Source: Perca fluviatilis
Taxonomy: Eukaryota; Chordata; Actinopteri; Perciformes; Percidae
Reading direction: 5' to 3'
DNA length: 64,000 nucleotides
NCBI RefSeq assembly: GCF_010015445.1
Contig: NC_053116.1
Span: forward strand, 30,278,785-30,342,784
Shown here in pieces: positions 26,501 through 38,703 of this stretch; the stretch's first letter is position 1, and every line of letters begins with the position of its first letter. Made by a program: the position numbers and the translations under genes. Under the pieces are notes generated by a model. It was not told the origin of the DNA, ran no database searches, and saw only the letters and a list, made by a program, of their open reading frames with translations.

Positions 26501-28009
26501 ACAAATCACCATTTTCAAACCCTGCAATGTTGTTTTCTGCATACACGGTGTTACCGTAGCAACAGGGCAATAATTCATCCCCCTCCTGTCTCGTACGGTC
26601 CGTGTTGCATGAATTTAGCAAGACACGAGAGACTTGGAATATCATTTTTGCTCTTTGTACCTGTGCTGGTAGACTGGTGCAACTGTTTGGGACATTAACT
26701 TGTGCTGCAAAGGGATTGGTAGTTTGTTTTCTGATTGTGGAAAGTGGCGAGGGGTCTGATGTGGAGGGTGCTGGGTGCACATGGTAGGTGGGTGATTGAT
26801 GATGTGAGAACTAGCAGCTATACATGTGTTGATTGTGCAGAGATGTGAATCCTCTCTGTAACTGGTCCCTGGTCTGTTCGAGCTCATTTCTTCTGGAAGA
26901 AAAAAAAAAAACATTTTCCAAAGCTGCGGAGTTGCTCCACATTACTCTTCTCAAGGATGAGAGCCGCTTTGCTTTGACCCTGTGTCCAGACCTTTCGGTT
27001 TACCTCGCAGATTATTAATATGCGCTTCAGGATACCTCTGGTCCCACCAGCTTCTAAATGTCTCTTTTGGTCCGTCTGCATGATTTTCCCTGCCGTTGTT
27101 CCTCTTCATTTACCTCGTTTATCAGTTTGTTACCCCCATGAATAATGGATTAGGTTGCTCGTTGCCTCGGCGACACACCAAGCTCATCATTGTCGTGCAT
27201 TTGCTCAAAAAAAAAAAAAAAAAAACAGGTCTTCTGCCATCCCCCGCCTCCTCCTGACTCCACCCCTGCCACTTCTGGATGACAGACGAGTTGACACATC
27301 GGCACACTCCGCTCCCACTGTGATTGAGTCTTGGCTGATGAAAATGAAGAGGGACATGTAGAAATCCATACACACGCAGGTCTCATATGCACTGTATGTC
27401 CACTTCTATTGATTTACACTAGATTGTTTTTGGTTATGTACCCCCTGTCCTATATAAATGGATTTTTATCACTTAGTAAGTCCAGAGCGGCACTGTTCTA
27501 CTTCAACGTCCATCCATCCATCCATCCGTACATCCATCTTTTCATTCTCTGTACCTGCTTATTCAGACTCAAGGGCACAAGCTTTGAACTATCCCAGCAT
27601 GCATTGGGTGAAAGGCTAGAAAACACCTATATATTACCAATGGGAATCTACATGAACACTGGGAGAACATTCACTATGAACTCAGCACAGAGCCGTTTAG
27701 AGATTCAAACATGGTTGTGAGGATCCAGTATTAACCCAAATTCAATCTTTACATTGTAAATGATTAAAAAAAATCAAGGAATTTCATAGATATATTTGAT
27801 TGCTGTACTAATGATGAAGCACATCTATTTTCAGTCCCTCTGTCCAAACTTCAACCCCAGACCCTATAGACCAACACAAGATTTCAATTCATGTAATGTT
27901 TTTCAAATGCACTTCGAGGCTGCACTATACCTCCACCTTTGTCGACACTAGTTAGAAGTTCTAATTGAGGCCAATCACCAGGGAAGATTGAGGTTTTTCT
28001 GCTGTGACC
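22823..28009. other. non-coding, with a TG array and a diverged repeat end
   Basis: Contains a (GT)n array at 23490-23518, pyrimidine-rich sequence at 23030-23340 and a diverged hAT-like right end at about 24765-24847 (words such as GAAATGATTATCTGAATAAT, then TTGCAGC). CATC repeats lie at about 27510-27538. The open frame at 24997-25383 has no recognisable domain and is left out. Confidence 0.5.
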
Positions 28010-28460
28010 CAGCATAAGAAAGAACGGTACTTTATTGATCTGTGTGGAGAAACTCTCTTTTTCTCCTTTAAAGATGGAGGTCAGAGTTCAGGCTTAAGCC
28101 AGACACCACTGACGCTTAGTAGTTCTGTTTAAATGTGTTAGATTGCTACGCTACCACTTTCAGCGTAGTGGCTGTGTGAACGAGTCTAAATAAGTCTGTG
28201 AGGTCACAACAAAATAGGCAGGCAGTACGCAGATGTCCGCACAGAGCCTACACGTATACCCTCTGATAGCGACATTTACGGCACACAGAACCTAGGGGGA
28301 TTCACGCGAACCCTCGCAGACTCATGGATGGGGAAATTATCATTTCAGCTTCAGGCACAGGACAGCACTCAGGAGCTGGGTGCAGTTTAGAGTCTTGCTC
28401 AAGGACACTTTAGCAAGCAGGATGTTAGTCAGTGCAGGAGTTTGAAGCTGGGTTTTTATA
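28010..28460. repeat. possible degenerate retroelement fragment
   Basis: TACTTTATTGATC near 28028 and TCTTGCTCAAGGACACTTTA at about 28393 are words I associate with the 3' parts of teleost LINE/SINE families. The stretch between them is too diverged to assign. Edges are approximate. Confidence 0.3.
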
Positions 28461-29074
28461 GCTTGTCACAGTCTTGGCAAGTGAGGTAAATGACTTGACT
28501 GTGAACAGTTAAAAAGGGAGGTCATGAAACATCAGTAAGTCCTTTAAACTTGCTCTTGCATCTCTGTGCAGCTGCCTGCCAGGGCTTTTTTTTTCCCAGT
28601 CTTAAACTATTTTTGAAGACTGAATTATAAAATATCCATTGAACCATCCGGTTTTTCACCCTTGTATCCTTTTCTCTTGCATATTTTAAGTGGACCATTT
28701 ATTTTAACCCTGCAGCACCTTGTAGCATTTGAAGGAAGACATGTCTATCTGTCTCTATATTTTGTCTCTTGTGTGTGAATGCCAAATCATTGTGCTTATC
28801 TTATGTGAATGTGTATGTGTTTGAGAGTCTCCGAGTGCTGTGCGGCTGGAAAGGAAGCAGCTAAAGCCTTGTGGTTGACAGACAGCAGGTCTCAGGGTTA
28901 CAGGAGGGTACAGTATATTGTTGTGGCTGAGCAGTCTATGGAGACGATGGTTCTTTACCAGGTCCTCTTTGCTCTCTACGGCCAGTAATTGCCCTCTTTC
29001 CTGTGCTTTGGTTTCCTTCTAAGTGCAAACCACTATGACAGCACTGACCGAATCTTTCTTTTCAATGTCATGCG

Positions 29075-29085
29075 AACATATTAAT

Positions 29086-29143
<58 letters not shown>

Positions 29144-29154
29144 ATTAATATGTT
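29075..29154. repeat. 80-bp perfect palindrome with a (TA)n core
   Basis: The left arm, AACATATTAATTATTA, is the exact reverse complement of the right arm, TAATAATTAATATGTT, and the 48 bp between them are (TA)n. The whole block is therefore its own reverse complement. It could extrude as a cruciform. Confidence 0.92.
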
Positions 29155-30977
29155 TTCTTTCTTTTTTTTTGTGGAATGAAATATTCAGTCTCAATCAAAA
29201 TTGCCAATACAATACAAAACCTAAAGTTACATTTTAATATTGCTTGTTTTAGTCCAAAACCTCGAAGACACACAAATGTCATCCTGCGTCAGATGAGAAA
29301 ACGCTTCTGTGTGCTGTTCCAGTGGTCATGGACAAACCAGAAATTGTGTGGTTTAATTTGGAGGACTTGTTATCAAAATTGTTGTTTCAGTTCGGTGACT
29401 CATTGATTGACTTCAGCACTCATTTAAATGCTTCGCTTGTATACACATTAAAATCTGTCACTACATTGATTTGTCTACATCTGGTTGAATCCATGTGTGT
29501 GAATACAAATGTTTTTTTTTGCTTCCTGCTATATAAGTCCCCACAGCCATTATTCATGGATCAGTCTCGTTTCAATCACACTTGGTTGCTAACAGTAAGC
29601 GTACCTTATATATATAACTGTATTTGTCAGAATCAAACTCTCCAAACGCAGGATGCATTTTAATACCAGGTCCTAAGCGAGTCATTTATTTTCCTGACCA
29701 TGATTGCAGCCAAAAAACAGCTATTTCGTCATTGTGGCACCATATTGTCATTAGTCTTCTACTTCCAGCACACAGCCTTGTCTGACTGCACTCTCACCAA
29801 AAGGAACTAGAATTATTTACTAAGAGGGAAAAAAGGAATAGCACAGAATCTGTCTTGTTTGAGAGAATAACTTGAGCACATGCCGTCTGATTAGGCGTAT
29901 AAATAATTTATGGTTGTTTCATTTATGGGCTGTATCTCAACAAGGGGGTATTGCTCGCCAATTAATATTCCCTCTTTGCCCTCTATCTGAGAGGATCCAG
30001 CTCGATGTGCAGCCAGCAGCCGGTGACGGACCGAGAGAGAAAGAAAGAGAAGAGAAGAGAAGTGGAAGGGAGAAGTTCAGTACTGTAAATGCAAATGAAA
30101 GGATCCCAGTGTATAATAGCTCATCACTGTCAGCTTTGATGTCAGAAAGCCGATCTGCTTGTGAACAGTATAAATACTGTATGTCCCAGTGATATATGTT
30201 CTTCTGTCGTGCTATGGTCAAACAAAGGTAATGGCAAAAGGAATAAAAAGCAGGATTCTTGATGTAGAACACAAGGGATTTGCTGTAAGGCAGAAGATAA
30301 GGTCTTTGATGGAGCTGGAATTTAAAAGAGTCTATTTCTACTTCCAGTCAACGTGCAATGTTTGGCTTCAGACATGCTGCTCATTAAATAACTGAATCCT
30401 TTTATTTGCAAGAAATGTAAAAAACAAAACCAAACAAAACAAAAACTTTCTGTCTTGGCATCATTCCTCATCTGTAGGCAGCAGCGTATCCCCAACGGCC
30501 TTAGCATTTTGAGCTCGAAATTACACTTTCCTGTCTCTCTGACTTTTTTTAGTGTTAACTTCCTGAATGGGGATAATCAGGACTCCCAAACAGTTCTCCT
30601 ACCTCCTCTGTGTTCCCTCACATCTGCCCCAGGCTGGGTATCATTTCAACATTGATTGTGCCAATACACTGCCTGAGATTCCCACTACAATAGTCAGCGC
30701 CTTAAGGTGTGTTCAGACTGAATACAAAGTGAATTTTAGAGGTGGTTCCATGTTAAGTTGTAAAGTGGACATAGCAAATAAAAAATCTTAAATGTAAATG
30801 TATCCTCAGGCTTTATGACTCCAATTAATGAATGTAGAGAGACGAGGAAGAATAACACGAGAAACTGGAATTCCTGCTTTTGAGGTCGGTCAGAGTCTAA
30901 GCCGCCACACATTACAGACACATATGTTGCTAGCTGCAACAGCTGCACATTGACTGTTTGAGGTGAATAAACACATA
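29155..30977. other. non-coding, nothing recognised
   Basis: A GA-rich purine tract lies at about 30030-30065. No gene or RNA was recognised. Confidence 0.55.
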
Positions 30978-30991
30978 AACACTACAGTGGT

Positions 30992-31174
30992 GGTGTGGCC
31001 GGGTTGGCTCAGTGGGTAGAGCAGGCGCACATATACTTCGAGTCTTATGCCTCAATGCAGAGGAATCTGACCTGTGACAATTTCCTGAATGTCTTCCCCC
31101 TCTCTCACCTAGCTGTCCTATCAATTAAAGGTAGGGAAAAAAAAATAAAAGTAAATAATCTTTAAAAAAAAAAA
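30992..31174 (+). mobile_element. tRNA-derived SINE with damaged internal promoter
   Basis: The head GGCCGGGTTGGCTCAGTGGG and following TAGAGCAGGCGC form a tRNA-like A box. The body includes CTGTGACAATTTCCTG and CCTAGCTGTCCTATCAATTA, followed by an A-rich tail. Near-identical 14-bp direct repeats flank it: AACACTACAGTGGT at 30978-30991 and AACACTCCAGTGGT at 31175-31188, with one mismatch. The B-box region (expected GGTTCGAATCC) is shortened to GAGGAATCTGACC, so the polymerase III promoter is probably dead. This SINE type is widespread in percomorph fish as I recall it. Confidence 0.85.
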
Positions 31175-31188
31175 AACACTCCAGTGGT

Positions 31189-32600
31189 CATATTTGTGTG
31201 AATAATGCTACTTTAAAAAAATAAGTAACTGCTTAATATATCAGTGTTGAATGACTAACTTATTCAACTATTTAAAATATAGTCTAAAGTTTCCCAAATT
31301 CGTATCAAGAAATATCAGAAGAATAAGTGAACAAGACTTAAAATGCCAACTTCTCATATTTGACACTTTTCAGACCGCACTCTAAAGGTATTGATGTTAC
31401 ATACAGTATCTACCTAGCCCTACTAGTGCGTCTTTATGTCCTCTGTCTACACCAATGCAAGGTAAGCTACTGAAGGGAATCCGCCATGTTCAAAGGACAG
31501 CTCCCAGCTCATAATGACTGGTCATCACCAGTCTCCCGCTGCTTTCTCCGCATGACGGGGCCAGTGTGACTTGGCCAGTTCCCCATGCCAGATGGCTGAC
31601 TTGGCCAGAGACTGACATCTGTATCATCCTTCAGCTCCATCAGCCTTGCCTTTCCTGTGTAAAGGCTGTAAGAGCCAACCACTCCTCTGATTCCACGCTC
31701 CCAGCCTTCCTGCGCTGCTGCCACAATTGGCTCCATATGCCAGCCACATGAAGAAGTGTCACTCTCCACTCGCTCTGCATATAGCGGCCAGGTTGCTCTC
31801 TTTCTTTCTCTTCCAACCTTTTCTTTTTCTGTCACTTTTCTTTTTTTTCTTTTTTTTTTGCAATTTCATTCTCTCTCTGTCATTATTTCTCATAATATAC
31901 CTGTCTGTGCCATTGGAATAATTTCCTACATGGCTATAAGGAGAAATTGTTGGTGCTGATGACCTGAATAAACAGGGGCAAAGCAGTGGAGGACGGAGGA
32001 TATTACATCCTGTAATCATTATTGTTGTGGGTGTTGATGTGCAGCAGAGGCTGGCTAGAGCGGAGATTGCTAATAATGAGTTAGTCTTTCCTGAATGAGT
32101 TCCTCTTCTTTTGGAAGACCAGTGGACAAGGAAGGAGTCAGTGGGCAGCAGGCCTGAGAACATAAGCCCTCAGGCTCGGATTGCCGTCTTCTGGCTTCAG
32201 ATGACCACTGAGGCAAGGAATATAATTCTTGCCGTATGAGAGGGAACTGAATGTCCAGAGTGGACAGTTCCTAGATGAGGCCCCGGGCTAAGAGCTGGCT
32301 AAGAGTAGGCTGAAAAAGCAGTTAATTGCTGCGTGGGATGGAGTGGGAGAAAGAGGCTAATGTGGCCAGAAGTGGTACGTGTGCACAGGTGGATCATATT
32401 GACTGGAGACTCCTCTGTGGATGGCTGAACAGCATCAGCTGGAGGACTGGCCAGCAGTCTAAACAGCGTTACCAGTGTTGTGCCTGTTGTTGCATATTTT
32501 GGGCGATCGTGAACTGAACGTACTGTATTACTGCCTGATGAACGTTACTGTGAACTTGTTCATTCTGGTGTGAACGGCACGCTCTCTCAGTTTAACTTCA
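31189..32600. other. non-coding, nothing recognised
   Basis: Pyrimidine-rich sequence lies at about 31797-31880. Open frames here are short or low-complexity. Confidence 0.5.
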
Positions 32601-32730
32601 TTCAATAGGGTGCCAGATTTCTATAGAGCCTTCCAGGCCAAAACCCGGCTAAAACACACCGTAAACAGGCCTTAATATGTAGCGGAAAAACACCCAATCT
32701 GGCAACACCAGCCACCAGTCGCACCGCCGC

Positions 32731-32889
32731 ATGCGTCATCAAAACAAAAAGCAGCGTGGAGGCGACGAAGCAGCAAGGAGGTCGTATGATCATTTAAACC
32801 AGTTTTATGACAAGGTCCGCACTTCAGTCCCATCCACAGCAAACCTGAAACGGCACGTTGAACTGATTGGATATGAAGATGAAATCTGA
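32731..32889 (+). pseudogene. possible BED-finger transposase remnant
   Basis: A 52-codon frame starts at an ATG at 32731 and stops at 32887-32889. It contains NQFYDKVRTSVPSTANLKRH, which resembles the second half of a zf-BED domain (STxNLxxH). The paired cysteines that should come first are absent. Just upstream, TGCCAGATTT (32611) and AATCTGGCA (about 32697) form short inverted ends. The call is weak and the frame could be chance. Confidence 0.3.
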
Positions 32890-33392
32890 CACAGTTTCAG
32901 TGTTAAAACTGATAAAATAATTAAATAATAATATAGTGGTTCTATATGGGCTGTGGTAATAATTTAGAAAGTGAACTTTCCCAACTCTTTCCCATGCACA
33001 GACCAGGATTATTCTGTACCTAAATACCAGATGTCAAGATGACCCAAATGTTGATGACCATTCATGTTCAGATGTGGACTGCATGTCACTGCTTTCAGTG
33101 TCATAGTGTACCCAAGCTGAAACCACATACTGGGCAATGTGTCACATTGTGAGTCACATTGTGTGGGAACTCTATCGATTGCACTTCCATCAACACTGCA
33201 CAATAGTGCCATCTTCCACTGAGTCAGGAATAGTGTTGTCATGAACGCAGGGTTTTGATTTTTTTATTTAAATATTCAGTGCTACTGAAATATGATGGGA
33301 GAAATCATTGAGTAATGTCATACCACATTTGTAACAGATTTTGCACAGGTGTTTGTGTGCCGTTTGACATGGAAAGACATGGTGGAGCTTTT

Positions 33393-33929
33393 TTAAAGTG
33401 CCCATATTATGAAAAAATCTGTTTTTCTGGGATTTGGGGTGTTATTTTGTGTCTTTGGTGCTTCCACACGCATACAAACTTGGAAAAAAATGCTGTTTTG
33501 ACTGAGATACGGGTTTCTGAATGTATCCTGCCCTCAGTCTCCGGGTGAGCTGTTCAGAACTACTTACATGTCCCTCGTCTGCAGGTATTCCACGCAAAGT
33601 TGAAGGTTGAAAGTTGAAAGTTTAGAAGAAGTCTCCCGGCTAATCCTGCCTGTTACTACTGAAGTTGTAGAAACAAACAGCTAGCTGATGTGATCCTTAC
33701 GTAGCTACTGCGCATGTGCGCCTCCCAACAAAGATGGGATAAAAGTGCGATGCCTCACTCTGTAGCTAAAACAGAGAGCTCAACACACAGGGTGAAAAGA
33801 GGATCTGCAGCAATGTGCAGTACAACAAAAATATGGTGTTTTTTGAAAATTAGACCATGTAAACCTATTCTGGTACAACCTCAAAATACAATTATGAACC
33901 TGAAAATTTGCATAATATGAGCACTTTAA
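33393..33929 (+). mobile_element. TTAA-flanked MITE related to the 10194-11676 element
   Basis: The 537-bp element begins TTAAAGTGCCCATATTATGA and ends CATAATATGAGCACTTTAA, giving inverted ends of about 19 bp with one mismatch. TTAA lies at both edges. The right subterminal GAACCTGAAAATTTGCATAA matches the equivalent part of the nested host element near 11650. No coding frame. Confidence 0.8.
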
Positions 33930-36370
33930 CTCCTGTAGTCCACCACATATATACAAGCTTATGGTGAAATAAAGGAAAAACACAAATAAATGTGTGGAGA
34001 AACACAAGGAATGCAGATGCGTCCATACGGGAGTGCACATTCCTGGAAAAGTTATTTTTAACGTGACGTGATTTTACTGTTAATCTGGCAATCGTAATTT
34101 AATAACCTTTCTCATAAACTGCTGTGCAATGCATTAGCACCATGAAACTCATGGTTCTATTACTTAAACTGGCCTCACAGGCAGGGCTAAAACAAAACAC
34201 CAAATGAGGGAAAATGTTTTAGAAGAATTGTGGTCATTCCTTCAGTTATGTAAAAAAATTCATAGATTTGGAGAATCTATAACAAGGAGCATTTATTCTG
34301 TTCTGGAGACTTGACATTATTTAATGCTTATTTTTCCTTTAATGTGTCTCCCATCTGCAGCTTCTGTCCAAATTTAAAATGTGATTTCAGTTTACAGATT
34401 GTGAAACAAGTATTGGGCATTTCCAAAATGAAGTACTTTTTCATCTATTTGTTGTGGTGTTGATGCTTGGTTGTCATGATAACATTAGCCAGAGAAGCGT
34501 CTTGTTTTCGTCCCTCATCATCTGTCCTTGTACCTCCCACTCTATTTCCTTGAGACCCAGTTCAGCAGAGGTTAATGCCGTTAGCCACGCACAGCTGCGA
34601 GAGGCCCTGGTCTCCTCGTTGCCTGATGAGTGCTGCTCAGTTCGGAGGCCTGATGACTGGGAAGTCTGGGAATCTGTTGCGTGCTGCAGCGAAGTCTGAC
34701 TTATGATGATTGGAGTTAATACCGTGGCGAGACACCCGCTAGCATCTCACCCGCCATAGCCCACTGGTTGAGGAGTCTGGGCATCCCTCCACCAGTCCGG
34801 CTGCACGGCTCGATGCACATGAAGAATTCAACATGGCCTTCTGATGTCGGCCTAATGTCCCTGAAAACGGAATTTGTGGCCTTGAATACATAGTTCGCTG
34901 TGGAATTAGATACATTTATAAGACGTGTCGCTACACTGATGTAATGTGGGGCAGCTGGGCCATATAAATACATACCAGCAAATAACTTTTCAATAGATCC
35001 TGATTGAGCTTTGAGACCCAATTGGCTGAAATAAACCTCATTGCGGTAGATCTCTCATTATCTATGCATATACATGCACCAAAAACACTACATGACAAAT
35101 ATTACAGTGAATTATCATGAAAATGAGGCTCACATGAATAGTTGAGTGGGCCAGTAGACAGGCTTTAGTGCAGGCAATTACCAAATCCGTTCTAAATTTT
35201 AACAGACTATTCTTTTCATCGACATCATTAAAACACTCATTTACAATGGACAGCAGGAAAGGATGATCTCTAATGCCATTAGTGAAGGCAACAGCTTCGC
35301 TTTTGATAGCTCCTGCTTTGAAAAAATGGACAGAATCCCACTCTAATGGGGTGTTGATGTATTCATCAGCAGGGTTTTTTTTTCCCACATGCTCTATTGT
35401 ACAAAGCTGCTGTTGTCGCATTTAGCAATTGATCTTTGCACACAGTTTTCCCCAAACTGTTTTTTTTTAATGAAAGATTCATCTAAGAACTCCAGCATAG
35501 TTTTGTTACTGAGCTTGAAAAAAAGTATTATACCCAAAGTCCGACAGAGACACAGAGTAGCGAGTACATTAAGCCCGTAAACATCATCAAAACAGGTAGA
35601 ATGACTTTGTTTTGTGTTCATTTATTTCACCTCTGAACCAGCAAATGCAAAAAATTTTGATAAATGAGTCCCTTGGGTGCTTAGTCACCTTTACTTTCTG
35701 TGATTCAGCACCACAGTTAGAATTGCAGTTGTTAATGCAAATATTTAGGTCTTTGATCGCTGACTGTAGGAGAGAGTTCTGCAGACGTTGGCTGGGTGTT
35801 GCTTGGCTACAGGGAAAGCATGCGGATCCTGTATCGCCTGTTTAAACCCACCTAATCGTATAAAATCAGTTAATAGTTAATACCTTTCAAATCTTTAGAG
35901 ATTTAGCTAAATTAGTGAAATTAGTGAAATTAGATTTAGCTAGTGAAATTAGAAAATGCACACATATTCTCATCTCCTGCCCGTTAACGTCAGAGCACTG
36001 ACCCCACACTGTTAAAGAAGCCTTGGGCTTTTTAATACAAAACAGTATTGACTGCATACCATTTATCCTTGCAAAAATTGCAAAAGTATTACCGTATGTG
36101 ATCTGACCCTTGACCCTGTGGCAGTGCAGCTGGAATGTAGCTTGTACGGGACATATATAGAGATAATGCAGAAAGAGAGAACATTTCTCCTGTCATTCCT
36201 TGATGTTAGTTGATTTGCTTTAAATAGTTAATAACAGTCTCTTGTATTACACGAGAATCCTTTTGGCCTTTTTGGAGGAGAAATTGTCATTCAGCAAAGG
36301 CAACAACTGTTTTCTCTTAGATCAATTAGCTCACCGCCGGCCAGCCAGAAGACCGGGACGTGCGCTGAGC

Positions 36371-36408
<38 letters not shown>

Positions 36409-38377
36409 AACGCGCACACACACACAATAACGCGCACAACACACACTGCTTTGATTGAAGCATCATGGTCAATTAGTTATTGAACTTGACAAATTTCTCA
36501 CTCCCTGCATAAAGAATAGCACACACATGAGCATATGCACACGCATTTATTTTTTTCTTCCTGCCAGACCATTAAACAAGAGAGCAGCTCCTTTGACTCC
36601 TTAATGGAAATTGCCGTTTCAAAGCTTTCAGAGAGGGAGAGAGATGTTAACCTTGTGCGCTACTTGTGGCATTAAAAATGGATCAAAGCAGCTGAGCTTT
36701 GATGTCGACAGAAGATCTTATTTGGGTCGTGTGGCGGCAGAGTGCTGGGCCGGCTCCCTAGCGCCCTCTGCTGGGAGAACTTGGCGCTTTGTGTTAGGAT
36801 GTGGCGGTGGTGTGCACTTTTAATTGTTTTAACCCCTTGCTGCACCAAAAATTCCCACTCGTGGAGACAATGAGTGTGATCATAAAGACACAGACAGATA
36901 AAAGTGAAACAGGTGACAAAAGAGAGGTAACAAATGAGACGGCAGCTGTTTCCTTTTTCTTTCCAGTCAGTCCATCAATCAGGTTTTGTTTCCGCAATGT
37001 GAGAGCTGATGTGGACTATCTGGGGTATCGTGTCTGGAAGGGAAACGGATGGGGAGGCACCTCTTGGTTGGGTGGTGTTGCTGATGATGTGGGGTGGACC
37101 ACTCAGCAGGCAGTCTTAAAACCTGGCTCCCCTCGTATTAGAGTCTCCCCCACAGAGCTCAGCTTAGGTCTGGGAATGAACACACTTTCCAAAGAGATAA
37201 ATGACTTTGGGCGGAAGCAAGATCACCTTCATGTGTGTCTGTCTGTGTGTGTTTGTGTGAGTAAGTGGTAAGTGTACTGTAGTGCGAGTGTGTGGCCAAG
37301 TTGTGTGAGCTTGTAGGTGGAAATCAGATAGAGACAAAAAGACAGGAGGCATTTTGCTGTGTGTATGTGTTTCTATCAGACAGAAAAGGCAATTGTGTGT
37401 GCATTCATGCAATTCCTCTGTGGATGCAGACTACGTGTGCACTGCCAGTGTGTATGCTTGTGCGCACCCTTGTGTGTGTGTGTGTGTGTGTGTGGGGCCC
37501 TGGATGGAACGGCAGAGATGGAGATGGAGACACAGATAGAGAGAGTGAAAAAACATAAATAATTGATGATAGATACCGCCTTGCATCTGGCGCCTGCCAC
37601 CGTTGACTTTGTTCAAAGTGGATATTGATGCGGGGGTCTTGCTAAAACAGTGTAACCACCCCTCTATTCTGACCTCATTATCACATTAGATGAGCAACAA
37701 AGCATTGCATTTTAAAAAGGGCAAAATAATACATGCTGTGAAATAGATGCATCCGCATCAGATCTTTTGCCAGATCTGCTGAATATTCTTTTTTTTTTTT
37801 TTTGCCATATTATTTAACACGGGGTGGGGGTGGGGGAGAAGAAACCTAATCCTAGTTGTCATGAAAGTGAGTAAGAAAAAAAAAAAAAGGTCCAAATGGG
37901 ATTGTTAATTAATTGAATATTGGCTTGTTTGTGTGGAACGCATGTGGACTTTCTCAGGCTTATTTTTGTACTTGTGGCACATATCTGTCAAAAACAAGTG
38001 GGCTAGGCTCTTTGGAGAGACTCAATATGTGATTGACTTTAATGTATTTAAGTTTTGCTCTCTCCCTCAATCTGCAGGCCTATTTTCTCTCGGTTTGCCT
38101 CATTAAATCTTTGTGGAAATTCTCCAGCTCTTGTGGAAGAGACTTTCTTTTGATTAGGCTATAAACAAATGGAGGAGTTGGTTGACATCTCCCAAGACCG
38201 TAGCCCTCTTTTGTTTTGCTGCTGCACTGTTGCTGCCCCCCTCCCCACTCCGACAGGACTCGAGTACTATTCCCCAAAGCCTTTATTCTCGCTCGTTTTC
38301 TTTTTTTTTTTCGTTCCCTCACCCAACTCCAACCCCCCTCCCCTCTGCCTTTGTTAAAGACAGCCCCTCAACCACTC

Positions 38378-38379
<2 letters not shown>
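33930..38379. other. non-coding; minor tandem repeats
   Basis: Contains a short tandem repeat of AAATTAGTG-like units at 35899-35953, a CA array at 36376-36406, a GT array at about 37470-37494 and a G-rich run at 37821-37836. The frame 36801-37271 has no domain. No gene recognised. Confidence 0.5.

Positions 38380-38384
<5 letters not shown>

Positions 38385-38432
<48 letters not shown>
38385..38432. repeat. (CT)n microsatellite
   Basis: About 48 bp of pure CT upstream of the TM-agrin leader. Such polypurine/polypyrimidine tracts are common near promoters. Confidence 0.92.
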
Positions 38433-38434
<2 letters not shown>

Positions 38435-38642
38435 CACTGTCTCTCTCGCTCTCTCATTATGGGCTCATCCGTTCCGCTAGCTGAGGGCTGAGAGAGGAGC
38501 GCTCAGGAGGAGAGTGTTTGGGAAACCAGCAACACGCCGCTGCTGTTTTCTCCAAAAGAGAAAAAAGAAAAAGAAAAGGTGGACCGAAGTGTCAGGAGCT
38601 GCTTTTCCTTTTGCCAGCACTCCTCACTCCCGTTTACTTCCT

Positions 38643-38643
<1 letters not shown>

Positions 38644-38698
<55 letters not shown>
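38644..38698. repeat. (CT)n microsatellite with CTGT interruptions
   Basis: About 55 bp, the second CT tract in the putative agrn leader region. Confidence 0.92.

Positions 38699-38703
<5 letters not shown>

Noticed and set aside
30992..31075. A functional tRNA gene
   Set aside because: The head is tRNA-like but the B box is deleted, the body and A-rich tail are those of a SINE, and target duplications flank it.
36801..37271. 156-codon open frame upstream of TM-agrin
   Set aside because: Considered as an NtA exon of agrin because of its length and position, but it lacks the cysteine and VWRYLKG-type features expected of NtA.
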